A stretch of 64,000 nt of DNA. It comes from Serilophus lunatus. Lineage: Eukaryota; Chordata; Aves; Passeriformes; Eurylaimidae. A model generated the notes under the pieces. The model ran no database searches, was not told where the DNA came from, and saw nothing but the letters and a program-made list of their open reading frames with translations. This document shows, piece after piece, positions 36,801-49,391 of this stretch (position 1 is the first letter of the stretch; every line of letters starts with the position of its first letter). Position numbers and translations under genes: made by a program. The stretch spans positions 2,684,736 to 2,748,735 of the forward strand of contig VXBA01004393.1 in the NCBI GenBank assembly GCA_013399895.1. Direction: 5' to 3'.

Positions 36801-39800
36801 GTAGCAGCAACACAGGCTCTGGTGGCCCAACAAAAAACAGCTAACAGCAAGGGAATGACAAATAAATGGAATTCACCTGCATTCTTGTGCATGAACATAT
36901 TAGGAGCAGGTCATAGCCAGTGAAAGACTTCTATGTCACAGCAAGGCCGTGTGTCCAACTCCTGTCTGCACCATTTCCTGTGCACTCCCCTTCCTGCTTA
37001 CATCGTGATTGACTATTCTTCAGTCTCTCACGAGACCTTGGCTGCCAAACAAGTTTTCTATCTGTGATAGGAATGATATTCTTCTTTACCCAGACCATGG
37101 CAGGCTGGGAGCTGGGCATGTACAACTGGATTTGAATCCTTAAGCTCATAGGTCTTATTTATCCATTTCTCCAAGATAACACCACAAGAAGAAAAAATAG
37201 CCTTTAAGGAAAAGAAAAATCTTAACAGATATAGTTACAGTTGATACAAGTGAAACATCAGTGTGGCCGAGAATTAACAGTATCTCCCCAAATGGTGCAG
37301 AAATGAAAAATGCCTTAAAGACTGAAGGCAATGAAAATGTTGGAGCGATAGGTCACTGAATTTTGTGCTCCTCTCCTATTCAGGACATCACTGATGGTGT
37401 TTGCTGCATTTCCGCTGTGTCCACAACAGAGATCAATTCTTTGGTGGCCTGAATAATAACTTATTATCAGAGAGAGCTAACATTTTGAACTGAATTAAGA
37501 CTACTCACAGCAAGAAAGATGTACATATCCAACAGTGATTGACCTGTAGATCTCAGAATGCAAACAGTAGGTTTAGAGAGAGACTCTGACAATTAGCTGA
37601 ACAATGGTACTAAGGCAAAAAGCCACTTGTAATAAAAGTTTCCATCCTATTGCTGACCCACATTCCCCTTTTCTTTTTCTCCTCCTATAATGGAGATATA
37701 GGCTTTTGTTTTGCTAGAAGACATACATGCTGTTAAGTCTGATTGCTTTTTCTACTGACAAGCTTTCCATGAAAAAAATCAAATTTCAAAATAATTCTGG
37801 CAAAGCACAGCAGGATGCAGAGAACCAGGTAAATGTACTTGGTTAAGTTCATTTTTGGGCACTGGATTGTCGATCAAAAGAAAAAGTTGGTTTGAGTTAG
37901 AAAGGATCACTTGGGAAACGTAGTATAGGTGCTACAAGAACTGGGTTAAACCCCAAAGATTGTCTTTCTGGAGCTTGTCTTTGCTGAACCGCTCCTTTCC
38001 GTAACCACAGGTCCAAGTCAGCCCAATCCAGGCATCCAAGCACAGCTCTGACCGCAGTGTGATGGTATCTGCAGCAGAGTACTGTGTTAACTGATGATGA
38101 ATTGCATAAACTCTCAGCTGCAGGCTGTAGTTTCACCTCATCAGTTGCCCCAGCCTTGGGGGCAGCCTAATTAACTTGCTATTGCTGGTCCTACATAGGC
38201 TGGTTCCTACTGCCACCTTACTCTAAAGTCTTGGCTGATTTCTTCCCAAATCTTGATCATTTCACAATGTTGTTTTTGAAAGCATTTAAACAAGCAAATA
38301 TCTAGGGCAGGATTTTGCTAGTGGATGGGAGTAAGATAAAGAAGCAATTTCAGACTCTTGCTCACTGAAAGGACATAACCTTTGGGTTTTTCCTATAATT
38401 CTATGTTGATAACCTCTGTTGCTAAATCAATATGAAATCACTATAAAGTGCTATAAATCTGCAATATGATTTCAAAGAACACAGTAATATCATAATGTTA
38501 TTAGATGCTAACATTACAGATTCTTTTTTAACCTCAGTTCTGAGGTCAGTCTATAGAGCTTTAAGGCTAGATGGAAAGAACAGACTTTTATCATGTAAAT
38601 CACACCACAGATCATTTGTTCCCGCACTGTTAAAGTGGCTGAAGTATGTGCACTACACTTTACCAGTATTATTAAGAATGCAAAGTGACTTTCACCCAGT
38701 TCTCTCTTCCTTACAAAGGTCAGTTTTGTAAAACTTGTCATCTTGATTGATATTCTAATCTAAATTTTTTCTGTACATTATTTTGCTGATAATTGGAGCA
38801 ATTTGCAATGGAAGTGGATGTTTTTCTCCACATTACAGAGAAAGCTGAAGTGTGCAACAAGTGCTGAAATATCAAGGACCATCAACATCTGCCTTGAAGA
38901 AGATCTAATGTCCTTCCTGAAAGGAATCACAGCCTACTTAGCTGTGAGGAGTGTCTTCATGCTAGAGACTGAGTTACCACTTAGAAATCAGCTTTGCTTT
39001 TCAGGAAGGTGACTGAGAAACTGGCAACAGCAATCTGAAGTACTCCCAGGGGATTTTGGACCCTTGTTTCATATTTCCATCCAGTGAATCATGCATACAG
39101 GTTTCCTGCTGTGCCATGCAATGCTCTGGGCAACACATGTGATGGAAGTATATCCACAGTGCTCCTGCTGTGGCACTGAATTTGCTGCTCAGCAACATCC
39201 CCTGGCACCCCAGAGATGCTGCCAGTGGGAACAGGACAGTTCAGCCAGCTCCTCTAGAGCATTACTGAATCTTTACCAATGCCACCACAGAGGATTGTGT
39301 CAAGATGTTTAAATGGCTCCAATTAGAAAACCGGAAAAGGCCAATCCATCTAAACCAGATCCTTACAAGATTATAAATTTCCATCACCTCGCATAGAAAT
39401 ATTTTCATGTCTGAGATAAAAGTTTTGGTCAGAATGAGATCTCAGAATACTCACATATTCCCTGTGTTTGCAAAGGCATACCTGAGATGAAATGCAGCCT
39501 TCACCCCCTTTTTTTTGTTTGTCAGCATGGACACTTGAATCTATCAATGCTTTGTCTTAGAAAGTTCCCAGAACAGATAATGAATAGTGAGAAAAACCCA
39601 AAACTTCTCATTTCTTTTTGTCATGAAATAAGGTGATTTTTTTTCAGTCTTGATAAAGCCACACATCCCCAAATGCCAGTCAATGTTAAAAATATTATAC
39701 TTTCAAAAAGATACTATTTCAATAGGCTGAGAAGGTCAGGAAGGCAACATTTATTACAGCATTACCATTATTTGAAATTCTAGGATGATAATCAAGATTT

Positions 39801-42800
39801 ACTTTGGAAAGGCTCATTTACAACCACAGTAGATAATGCATATACAAGATTTTAACTCTCCTTATAATGCTTATTGCAGGATTTGAACAAAGCAATCTCT
39901 CATACATCCAAAATTAGTCTCAAACTTCTGTACAAGATGTGGTTAGATAAAATTTTAATAAATATAAAAATGCTAGCGTTCTCAACATTCTGGCTGTGTT
40001 TCAGAGGAAGATTCTTTTGAAACCTGTTCTTTCCTACTTTCACTCCTAGTTTATGTGTGCTGGGTCTGTATATGAAAATGTGTGAGGAAAAGAAGAAAAA
40101 AGATTCAGGAGACACTCAAGTTAAGTCGGAAAGTAAATGTCATAAGACAAGGAAGTAAAAAAATCAATACATTTCACATTTAAAGCTACATAGTGTCTTA
40201 ACATGACATCAATTCAAAATTTGGCTGCCAGTCTGTCTTTCCTCTATAAGCCTACTAAAGTTGGTTCTATTAATACATTGTACTTTTCTGAGCACTGTCT
40301 TAATGCAAAGCTTCAGCCTTGTTTTGTTTAAGTGTTCTCTTGAAGTTCTTTATTCCAATTTATTGCTTTTGGAAACAAGATGAACCATGCTGAAAAAGCC
40401 ACACAATTACTCTGGATGCACCTTGTAGTTGCAGATGTTCCCTAATGTTGCCCAAAAAACCAAAAGCACAACTGAAGCTTGTTTTCATCCATGAATGCTT
40501 CTGAGCAACTTTCCAGTACAACCCAGATACATTTATTTTACATTTTTGGGAAAACCAGAAAGTTTGTAACAATAGTAGTGCTCGTAAGTTTCACAGTGTC
40601 ACTGCACAGAGGTTCTCTGGGCTTCTCTTCAAAAAGAATGACCACCAAGAACCAAACAGAATCACTTGAAGATTGACATCGCTATTTGTCATTCTCTTTC
40701 TATTCATTAGTATAATTCCGGATGTTAACAGCAAACTAGATTATATGCCCCCAGATCTCACTCTCAATTTCATAATCATATGCACACATAAGATATGCTT
40801 TGTCTTCGTTTAAATCTATTATTGATTACTCCTCTTACTGCAATCTACAGACTAGGGGTAGCAACAGCTCTGAGGCTAAAAGTGCTGCATGAAGAATATC
40901 TGTATTAATTGGACATAGGAATTACTGAATATATTTTATCGCTCTTCAGTAGAGCTAACTCTCATTAAGATGCAAATCTAACGAGTCACAGCAATTAGAA
41001 GGAAGAAAGTTTGTGACTTGAGCACATATTCATTGGGTGTTCTAATATTTATTTGGAATCTGACTGAGGTCATTCACCTCAGTGCCCTCAAGTGCCATTT
41101 AGAGCTGTAGCCCTGCAATGCTGTCAGGCTGTCTTGCATCCAATGGGAAATATCTCCATTATGACACAGTTCTATGAAATCTTTTCTCAGCTTATGTGCC
41201 CGTCTGTGGAAAAATTCTTAACATATTTCCCATCCCAATCACAGATAATCACAGTTTCAGAAAATATATTATCTTTACCCATAGGGACAGCACAATATGA
41301 CAACACTACATGATGGCTGTACAACCAGGAAACAGGGTCAAGAGCAATTTTTTAGCCCCATAGCACACCTTCAGAAAGAACTGCTGGTTCACAAAATCAC
41401 AGCCTGTGTCAGCCTAAGCATTCTGTCTAGATACTCTATATTTAAACTGAAAAATCATTATCTATTGTTATCATTAAATTGTGTCCCTTCTGGAGTCAAT
41501 ATCTTGCCTTTATCAAGGAGACAAGCAGAAAACCGTATAATCAAGGCAAGAGGATGAAGCAGTGGATACTTAACTGTGTTACGAACTTTGTTTAATTAAA
41601 GTCTCTCTTAACCAACTCTTAATCAAAGCAAATGGCAAGTGGCATGCTCAGCAGATGGATACAGCTGTGCATAACAACCATGCAGGTGTTTAATTTTATA
41701 TTTGGCAAGTCCAATAAGCAGCATTCAAACGTTTGAGGATGAAGGGGTGGTTTGCAAGGGAGGGTTTCCAAGACACATGCCACTAAAAAAGGCAGATAAT
41801 GTTGCCACTAATAAGTTACTCAATCAACTTCACTACTTTTGTGTTAAGTCCCAGTTTGAATTACAGGGGCAGATGTATAATCTGTGAGGCTTTCCAGAGT
41901 AATCCCTCTCTCTTGCCCCTCCACCCCTGCATGTTTTTTTAAAGGCTCAGTGCACTGGACTGCAGATTTCTGTCTCATGTTCATCTCTGAAGAAATTATC
42001 ATTTTTTGTTTCCTATTACCAATATAAAAGACACTGAATGAGTCAGAAGAGACAGAAAACAACTGATCTTAAGTAGAAATGTATCACTGTCAGACCCTGG
42101 AGCTGCAGAAACATGTGACAAAGGCAGTGAGAGAGGTTGCATGAACAGAGAAAAGAAACCCAAATACAGGACCTTCCAGCCAAAGTGCAAACCCAGAAAA
42201 GTAATTACTGAGATTGTCACAAAATAAGAAAAAAGAGTGTTCACTTTAACTAGAAGTCTGCCACAAATGTAATTAAAATGAAAAACAGTAATTCAAAACA
42301 AAGCCAAGAAAGGCTAAATTTTCCATTTCATGAACATCAATTACTCCCAGTACTCTCAGAAATTCACAATGTCATTCACCTGCAAAGACAAAATGAAATA
42401 AGGCAAAGTACATGAAACACAAGGAAAATGGCAAGTATTTGGCATTTTCCATAGAAAATATACCAAAAGAAGGAATTTTGGTGAAGCAAAGGACCAGCAT
42501 AGAAACACAGCTTGAAAGGGAACGTTGCTGAAAGGCGAAAGTGGCAGTACAATCATCTGCATCAATAGGCATTATCCAGACATTCATTACAGCTACAGAC
42601 AAGGAAGGAGGCAGAATGTGGATGAGGCAGAATATGCAATTTCAAAAGCATGCGAGTCAGTGTTGATGTTAAAGTGATTCAGAGACTGCAGAGATTATTT
42701 TTCCACTCATTTTCATGTACTACAGTAGGTTAGCTAAAAATAGATTACACACATCCTCGCATATTCCCCTGCTATACTATATTCTTTCAAATTAGAATAG

Positions 42801-45284
42801 AAATATTCAGCTGATTCCCTCTGTGTTTTTCCATGCATAGAAAGAAGTTCAAATACACTTGGTTAATAATCTGAATATAAAGAGGAAAGGAACTTCTTAA
42901 GAATTTCTTCCATCAGTATTTCTCAGACTTACTGAAAATACCTTTTGGCCCTCTGTTTTAATCTACTTGCAAAATCTGAAGTAGTTTGTAGAATATCTTG
43001 AATATTTTAAAGCTTTTCCTCTGCCTTTCTAGTTCATTTGGCATTTTTCTGTAGTCTTCAAGAAGTGGTATGGCACTCCACATGTGGAGAAACAGTGAGT
43101 TGGAAAACTATCATAATCAAAGAACACAGGAGTTTAACACAGAAATTATCAAATAAGGCTCCTTGTACTAAGCTGAAGGTTTATAAATATATTGACTCTT
43201 TCTTATTCAATAAAAGAAAGATATTTGTTTTGCTTTCAGTCAGATTAATTGTCAATGCACCCAACTCAATTAGCATTTCAGGTGCTCTTTGGGTGACCAT
43301 GATTCCCATGGTAATGAGAATCAACCAGAATCCTCTAAGGAGTCCTGTGACAAGAAATTAAACACATTTACGGGTGAAAAGCCAAAAGATCAAAGTTCTG
43401 AGAGCACTACTGAGAACAATTCCCCTTTTCTGGCTTTAGTTTTTACAGTCTGGAGGGGGAATCCTCTGCCACTGTTGAGAAATACATTTGTGAATTTAAA
43501 ACACAATTTCTGAACAAAAGGATTTAGGAGAATAAAACCAAGGCACCCAAAAGAGCAAAATATTTCCCATGTATTCTTACAGTAACATGATAACTGCTAC
43601 TAGGAAAAGAAGCTTTCTACAGAATAACATAGGACAGCATTCCTAATTTAATTTGCCTTCACCTTAAATACCCAACATACACATTTGCATTTTTGATACG
43701 ACTGAAACCAAAGAGCCCAGGACTTGAAACACATTTTACCAGTTCTCCTGTTTTCCCTAATAGCAGATTTCAAGCAAATAAAGATCAGTTAATTAATTCA
43801 AATTAATTTTTATCAGCTAGTTTCTTATACAGATGATAATGATCTATAGAAGTATCATCCAATAGCAGGTTCTTCAACTACCAATGAGTAACAACCTAAG
43901 TTATCCACAGGTTTCAAAGTATTTAATTTATCTGAAAAAGATCTTGCTGCTGTTTCTGTTGAGGCAATGATCGCAGGGTGGCACATTTGAAGGGCTCTGC
44001 TGCAGAACTGCTCTGTATCCAGACGCACAGAATTCCTCCAGGAACTGACAGGAGCCACTCTGGGATACTCACTGGCATCTCCCACCAGAAGGAGATTATT
44101 GGTGCTGTGTAACATCACAGGTGAGGAATATGTTTGCAGAAATAAAGCTACTCAATTTTTCCTGAGGGAAGTAAAACTGGGCATGTCTATATACAGAACA
44201 GTTTATATCTATCTGATGAAGAAAACTGTCCTCTCATCTGAAGTCAATTCAATCCAAACCATTTTATTTTATGTTTCAAATACTGAATTTCCAATGTAAA
44301 ATACTACAATCAATTACAATTAGGAACATTGGTAACTTTTTAAAGTATTTTTATTTTAAAATCTGTCAAAGATAATTGCTTTGATGGTTTTTAAATGAGA
44401 CTTTTAAATGGCAAGCATGTTAAACATGTAAAAGCAGTTGAGAAAGGGGAAAATTAAAATAATAGAATGACTTGCTTTAGCTATAGTCTGTAGCTTAAAT
44501 GAAGTCCAAAGAACCATTACACTCAAAATATATACACATGAGATAAAGTTATAATTCATCATAAATTCATTAAAAGCACAAGCTTTATTTAGCCAGCATT
44601 TTCTTCTCCCAAATTTTTCCTTTTCTGTTTCTGCAATCATAACATGATTTTGTAAATATTTAAAAGCTTCCTTCTCAGTAATAAGCAAATTTTTTATTTG
44701 TACAGCAAATGAAGCACTAGTTATACCTTGGAGAATTACAAATACAAACAGAATAACCATTCAGGTCAAAATAAACATAAAATTAGAGTCTAAAATGTTT
44801 GTAGGAAATAGCACAATTTATATTTACCTAATTCACATATAATTAAAGAAGCCATGTATCCAAAGCTAGCTTTTATGACAACCTGTATTTCCATAAATAG
44901 TTGTTATCTTCACAACATATCTAACCAGCTAAAATATTCCAGCCATATCTGCATTTCAGAGTGATTATTTTTGCAGCTAGCATATTAATTTCCTTAAAAT
45001 TAATAATTTATTATGGTTATTTTTCATTTCTCCCTTGTGTGTATTTTCAAGAAAATGGTGTCCTAAGGCTTGAATAATTACCAGCCAAATACCAGGTAGC
45101 TACCTTAGTCTTTGCTCAAGACACATGTACATGTGTGTTATCAGGCCTTCCTAGTATTTTCTCCAGCAGACAATATTAGAAAAGACTAGAAAATAAATCT
45201 GTAAGTAGATTCAAATTTTTTAGAATCAGGATGATTCAGTCTTGATACCAAGAGTATGAAGTTATACAGGAGCATCTCTTTCAG
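36801..45284. other. Noncoding block, no gene seen
   Basis: No open frame exceeds about 120 codons (44404-44760 minus, in T/A-rich DNA). A 107-codon frame at 43038-43361 plus is unrecognised. Around 44530-45060 the sequence is A/T-rich with ATTAAT/TTAATAA words. No known repeat, RNA gene or promoter was identified in these 8.5 kb. Confidence 0.6.
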
Positions 45285-45357
45285 CCTCTGCAGTTTATTT
45301 GGGCCTATAATTTCAAACTACATTCTCTAATTTTGTCACAAACAGAGGCAGAGCCAG
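45285..45357 (+). other. Weak candidate 73-nt exon
   Basis: CTCTTTCAG ends at 45284 and a perfect donor CAG|GTAAGG has its junction at 45357/45358. One of three frames is open throughout, which is unremarkable at this length. The pyrimidine tract is short, so the acceptor is weaker than the other two candidates in this window. Confidence 0.12.
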
Positions 45358-46959
45358 GTAAGGTACTGTAGGGCCCCTTCTTGAGTGAAACAGGACTGCA
45401 CTCATGGAAAACAAATTTCCACATTAAAAAAAAAAATCATAATGATTCCAGCAGGTGCTGCTATTTTTGAGGAGCATTTCAGCCTTGGCAGTAGTGCATC
45501 CCTTCTAGTCCTGACAGCCATCTCTTCCATCTCTGCCTCCATGCAAGGCACCCACAGCCTCTCAACCCAGTCTGCTACTCAGGTCAGAGATCAGCACAGG
45601 CAGCTACAGATGTAGTTCTAATCTGTGGGATCTGCCACACTGTTTTTGATGGGAAGTGGATTATACTTTTGGTTGAAATTAGAGAAAAAAACAAAAGGCA
45701 TAGGGAAGGCTAATAAATTAGTTAGTCTTCTAGTGAGCAGTACTATACTCATGGGCACTGAAACTCTCTGTTATTGATATTTTGGATTTGTTCCATGTGT
45801 TCAGAGCAAACTATAAAAACTGCCTTAAAACAGTCACATTTAAAAATGTTATTTTTCAGTTTGGCCATCCCATTTGGTCTTGGGCAGAAACAAAGCCAGG
45901 TTCACCGCAGCTGAGGGGATGCAGTGACACAGCCAGTCAGTAGAAATGCTCTGAGCTCCCACTGAATCACTCCAGTCCCAACGACCTGCCAGTGGCAGAT
46001 CCATGAGGGGGCTGAAGGAGTGCACTGGGGCAGGGCCAGCATCTGGGCTCTCACTTCCACTGCTGACCCAGAGTTTGGGAACAAACTGATAAATGACATA
46101 CTGGGGAAAAGAGTCCATTGTCTATAAAGGGAAGAGTATATGTTTCACAATCATTGTCCTGTGAAGGACACCACTGCTTAATTATTAGCCTAGAAAGACA
46201 CAACCTTTTGGGAACCTTCTGAGTGCAAAGCAAGTTACTGCTTGCTCTGTTTCAGTTAAGACTGAAATCCTTGGATAATATCAGAATCTGACTATTCATT
46301 ATAGTTCAGTACTACACTTTATAGGCAGTATTTACTGTATCCCAGCTTCAGCATATAGCATACAAACTGCAAATGGATATAAGTTAGCCCTTCTGGAGGG
46401 AAGGAAAATGCATTCCCTTCACTGTAAACTACATGTAAACACAAAATGGGAACTACTCAGGCAGGAAATTAATTCCTCCATCCTTTTCAACTTGCAAAAC
46501 ATACCCTGATACAGTAACCAATGCAGAAAGGCACAAATTGCATATCTACTATTGCTATCCCTTATAAAAACTTCCTAAATATGAATGCTAAATAGATACT
46601 TGCACTTACTTCTAAGCCCTAAACCTGTCAGCTTTCCTTACAATCACCTTAAACATTTAAAAAAATTCAGAAGGTTTTCATAAGGTCTAAAGCATTAGTA
46701 GCTACAGCATAAGCTGAAGATGGAATTTAAAGCTATCGTTGTGCATCTAATGTTTGCACAAGACTAATCGATTGAGACATTCCCAGATGGTTTTAACATT
46801 TAACAGGATCTATAGGATGACAATCAGAATTTTTAATAGTCACAGAGTCACAAAAGAGTGGCATCAATAAGACAAATTGTAGGAGTAACTGGCATTAGAA
46901 TGCACTGGCAGTGCACCCAAAAAGTTATTTTTAAGGACTGTGACAAGAAATATTCCAAT
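45358..46959. other. Noncoding block with GC-richer islet near 46 kb
   Basis: About 45880-46080 is GC-richer and leaves overlapping minus-strand frames open (45849-46118, 89 codons). I recognise no protein. An A13 run sits near 45425-45437. The remainder is featureless. Confidence 0.55.
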
Positions 46960-47400
46960 TAGGCTACGTAAATTACCAGCATATAACCATCATTACTGAA
47001 AAGAGAATTTCCCTTGTTACCATAAAATGAATTCATTGTACAGACTGGAGAAATATATTCTCTTTTGACTTATTAATAAAATAAATGTAATGAGTTATAA
47101 TTAAATGGATCTTAAATTGCAATAATTACCTAGAAACAATGAACAGATAGGGACAGGTGAACACTACACACATGAAAGCAAGCAGTGAAGAAAACGAGAA
47201 CAAATGCTTGCTCTATTTTTCAAATGCTGTGTCTTCAAGTAAGCAACCTGGTTTCAGCTCAGCCAACCAATATAGCTGATGTAATTAAACAATGATACAG
47301 GTTTATTATAAAACCAAATGGAAAGCTGTAGACAGGTCTGAACAGCACTAAAAGAAGATTTAATTAAGTTTGTAGAACATGTAATTATGCAATGCTGGAA
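46960..47400. promoter_or_regulatory. Candidate enhancer: SOX, homeodomain and POU-like motif cluster
   Basis: Two perfect SOX-type AACAATG sites occur at 47135-47141 and 47288-47294. The second directly abuts TAATTA (47282-47287), a composite arrangement. Palindromic TTATTAATAA lies at 47070-47079, AATAATTACC at 47121-47130, TTAATTAAG near 47360-47368 and TAATTATGCAAT at 47382-47393, which resembles a POU site. SOX plus POU/homeodomain combinations are typical of neural and progenitor enhancers. Here this is inference from motifs only. Confidence 0.25.
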
Positions 47401-49330
47401 CCAAAGTGTAGGAACTGGATCTGTTCAGCTCTGACACTTCTTTCCAGCTTTTCATTCTAGAATTTCAAAGATTATTTAAAAAATTATAAAGGAGAAAAAA
47501 GGAGCAGTTGGTCTGAAGTAATGAATTTTTCACTTCAAAAAAGAGAAAGGTATACTGCAACAGACTAAATGGCAGATGCACCAGAGCCAAGCTTTTAAAT
47601 TTAACCTCTCAACAAGCAGAATATTCATTGCTTTTCATAAACTGAAAGTGTGAAAATCTAAGCAAATCTTACTGTTAAATCCCCCTTCCTAATGCATTTC
47701 AGCTTGACAATCACATGCCTAACGTCACTGACATCCATGTGGTTCATCTGCCAGTCCTGCAGCCCACCCACCATCAACCAGCTCCCTTGTCCTTTTGCCC
47801 TGCTCTGCTGTTGGTGGTGGAGGAAATGTCACCTCCTCACTGCCAGTGGGCAGGTGGCCTGGTGGTCTTTTCCCTACACAGCCCCTCCTTCACCCAAATG
47901 ACATGTTGACTCCAAGTGACATAGCCCCTTGTCTTGTTACTCAAGCAGTTGGGGAGCAGCAGCATCACACAGGCAGTTGGTGTCTATGAGCTCCTTTCTT
48001 TGTTCTTCTTCTCACCCTCCAGCAGAACCCCTCTTGCACTGCAATAGGCCAGTCCTGAAAAGCTGCTTGTGCTTTATTTCGATCTGAAACATTAGCTCAA
48101 TGGGCTTTCATGGGCTTTTCTTGTATATATATTACAATATATGCCTTGCATGTTGGCTTTTTCTCTCAGAAATAGGAAACTGTGCACACTGTAAGCATTG
48201 ACACCCACCAAAAAAAAGGCACAGGGCAAGAAATATGGAAAGGGAAGTGCCAATTTGACTGAGATTAGACCTACTGAGCTGCATGGCTCCAGTGAGATCA
48301 GACAGCACGAGTGACATGTTGCAGAGTGCCCCTTGGAGGCACAGGCAGGCTTCAACCTCCTCTCCCAGCCATGCTCCCCTTACATCAGCTGCCAGCATGT
48401 CTCAGCTGTATTTTTATTAGCCATGATTTAAAATTATGATGATAAATGCTCTTAGTAAATACACAAGTGACATTTTAAGCCTGTAAGTGAAATAAATTGG
48501 TGTTAAGGTACATTCCTCATTATCTTGTTTTGTCCAGAATACTTAAATTAGTTTCTCCAAAGTTTTTTTTTCTGGCTGTTGTTTGATAGTTGACTCTGTT
48601 CTTGATCAGTGGTTTCTTTTACTCACTTAGCTGTTGTCTATACAATGACATGCTTAGAAACATCTGAAAAATTCAAGTGTCTTGTTCTGCTCACTCATGT
48701 CTATCTCAATTCAATTCTCTTTCAGTTCTCTTTTCCTCTCAGACAATTCCTTGTTAGTATAAATCACCTGTCACTTATCTTGATAGATTCAGTTGGATCC
48801 AATCTGAGAAAGCTGAAATAATTCTCAGCTTTCACCACAGCATTTTTATATTAACCATTCTGACATTCCACATAGCAATACTATGGTTCCCAAGCTCCAT
48901 TTTACTATCATAGATTGTTAAATTACAGGTCTGTTAAAAAAGTGGTCCAAGGGAAATTTCTGACTGTTCAGTAGGTGTTCTGAAGTACTCTTTTTAGCCA
49001 TGATTTTCACTGCCTGCCACTGTGTTTTCATGTACCACCATTATAGGGAGAGGTTGTACATGCTGAAAAATATGTGCATCATGAGTGTCAAAATACCGTC
49101 CACCTTTATTGATTAAAACGAACAGAATGAAACGACAGTAAAACTTTTAAAATTGGAGCTTTTCCTGAGGACTTGTCAGGTCTGTAATATTTTTAAGGCA
49201 ATCAGCCTGGACCCACTGCACAGTGAACCCTTCACCCATTTCAGCACTCAAACCTGCATGGAATGGTTTGTAATGTAAAATTAAGCACATGAATGTGCGA
49301 GTTCAAAGCAACACTCTGAGACTGCTTTTT
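47401..49330. other. Noncoding block with GC-richer islets
   Basis: At 47700-47990 three plus-strand frames overlap in GC-richer, pyrimidine-rich sequence; a second islet lies at about 48290-48400, with open minus-strand frames (48092-48398). Neither contains a recognised domain. A short TATATATAT run lies near 48123-48131. Confidence 0.5.
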
Positions 49331-49391
49331 TGGGGGTGGTGGGTTTTTTCTTTTTTTTTTCTTTTCTTTTTTTTTTTTCTTTTTTCCTCCC
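49331..49391 (+). repeat. G-rich run joined to a 48-nt pure pyrimidine tract
   Basis: TGGGGGTGGTGGG (49331-49343) passes directly into 48 uninterrupted C/T residues (49344-49391), mostly T with single C interruptions spaced in a near-mirror fashion. Homopurine/homopyrimidine mirror tracts can form intramolecular triplexes. The Lys-rich minus-strand open frames over this tract are artefacts of the repeat. Confidence 0.85.

Noticed and set aside
37125..37138. GGATTTGAATCCT, a B-box/MIR-like word
   Set aside because: No A box or MIR core around it.
38385..38412. ATAATTCTATG resembling the CR1 terminal repeat
   Set aside because: Only one unit, and the upstream sequence lacks the CR1 GGTCCCTTCC region.
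44404..44760. 118-codon hydrophobic-looking minus-strand frame
   Set aside because: Hydrophobic codons follow from the A/T-rich sequence; no start context or homology I can name.
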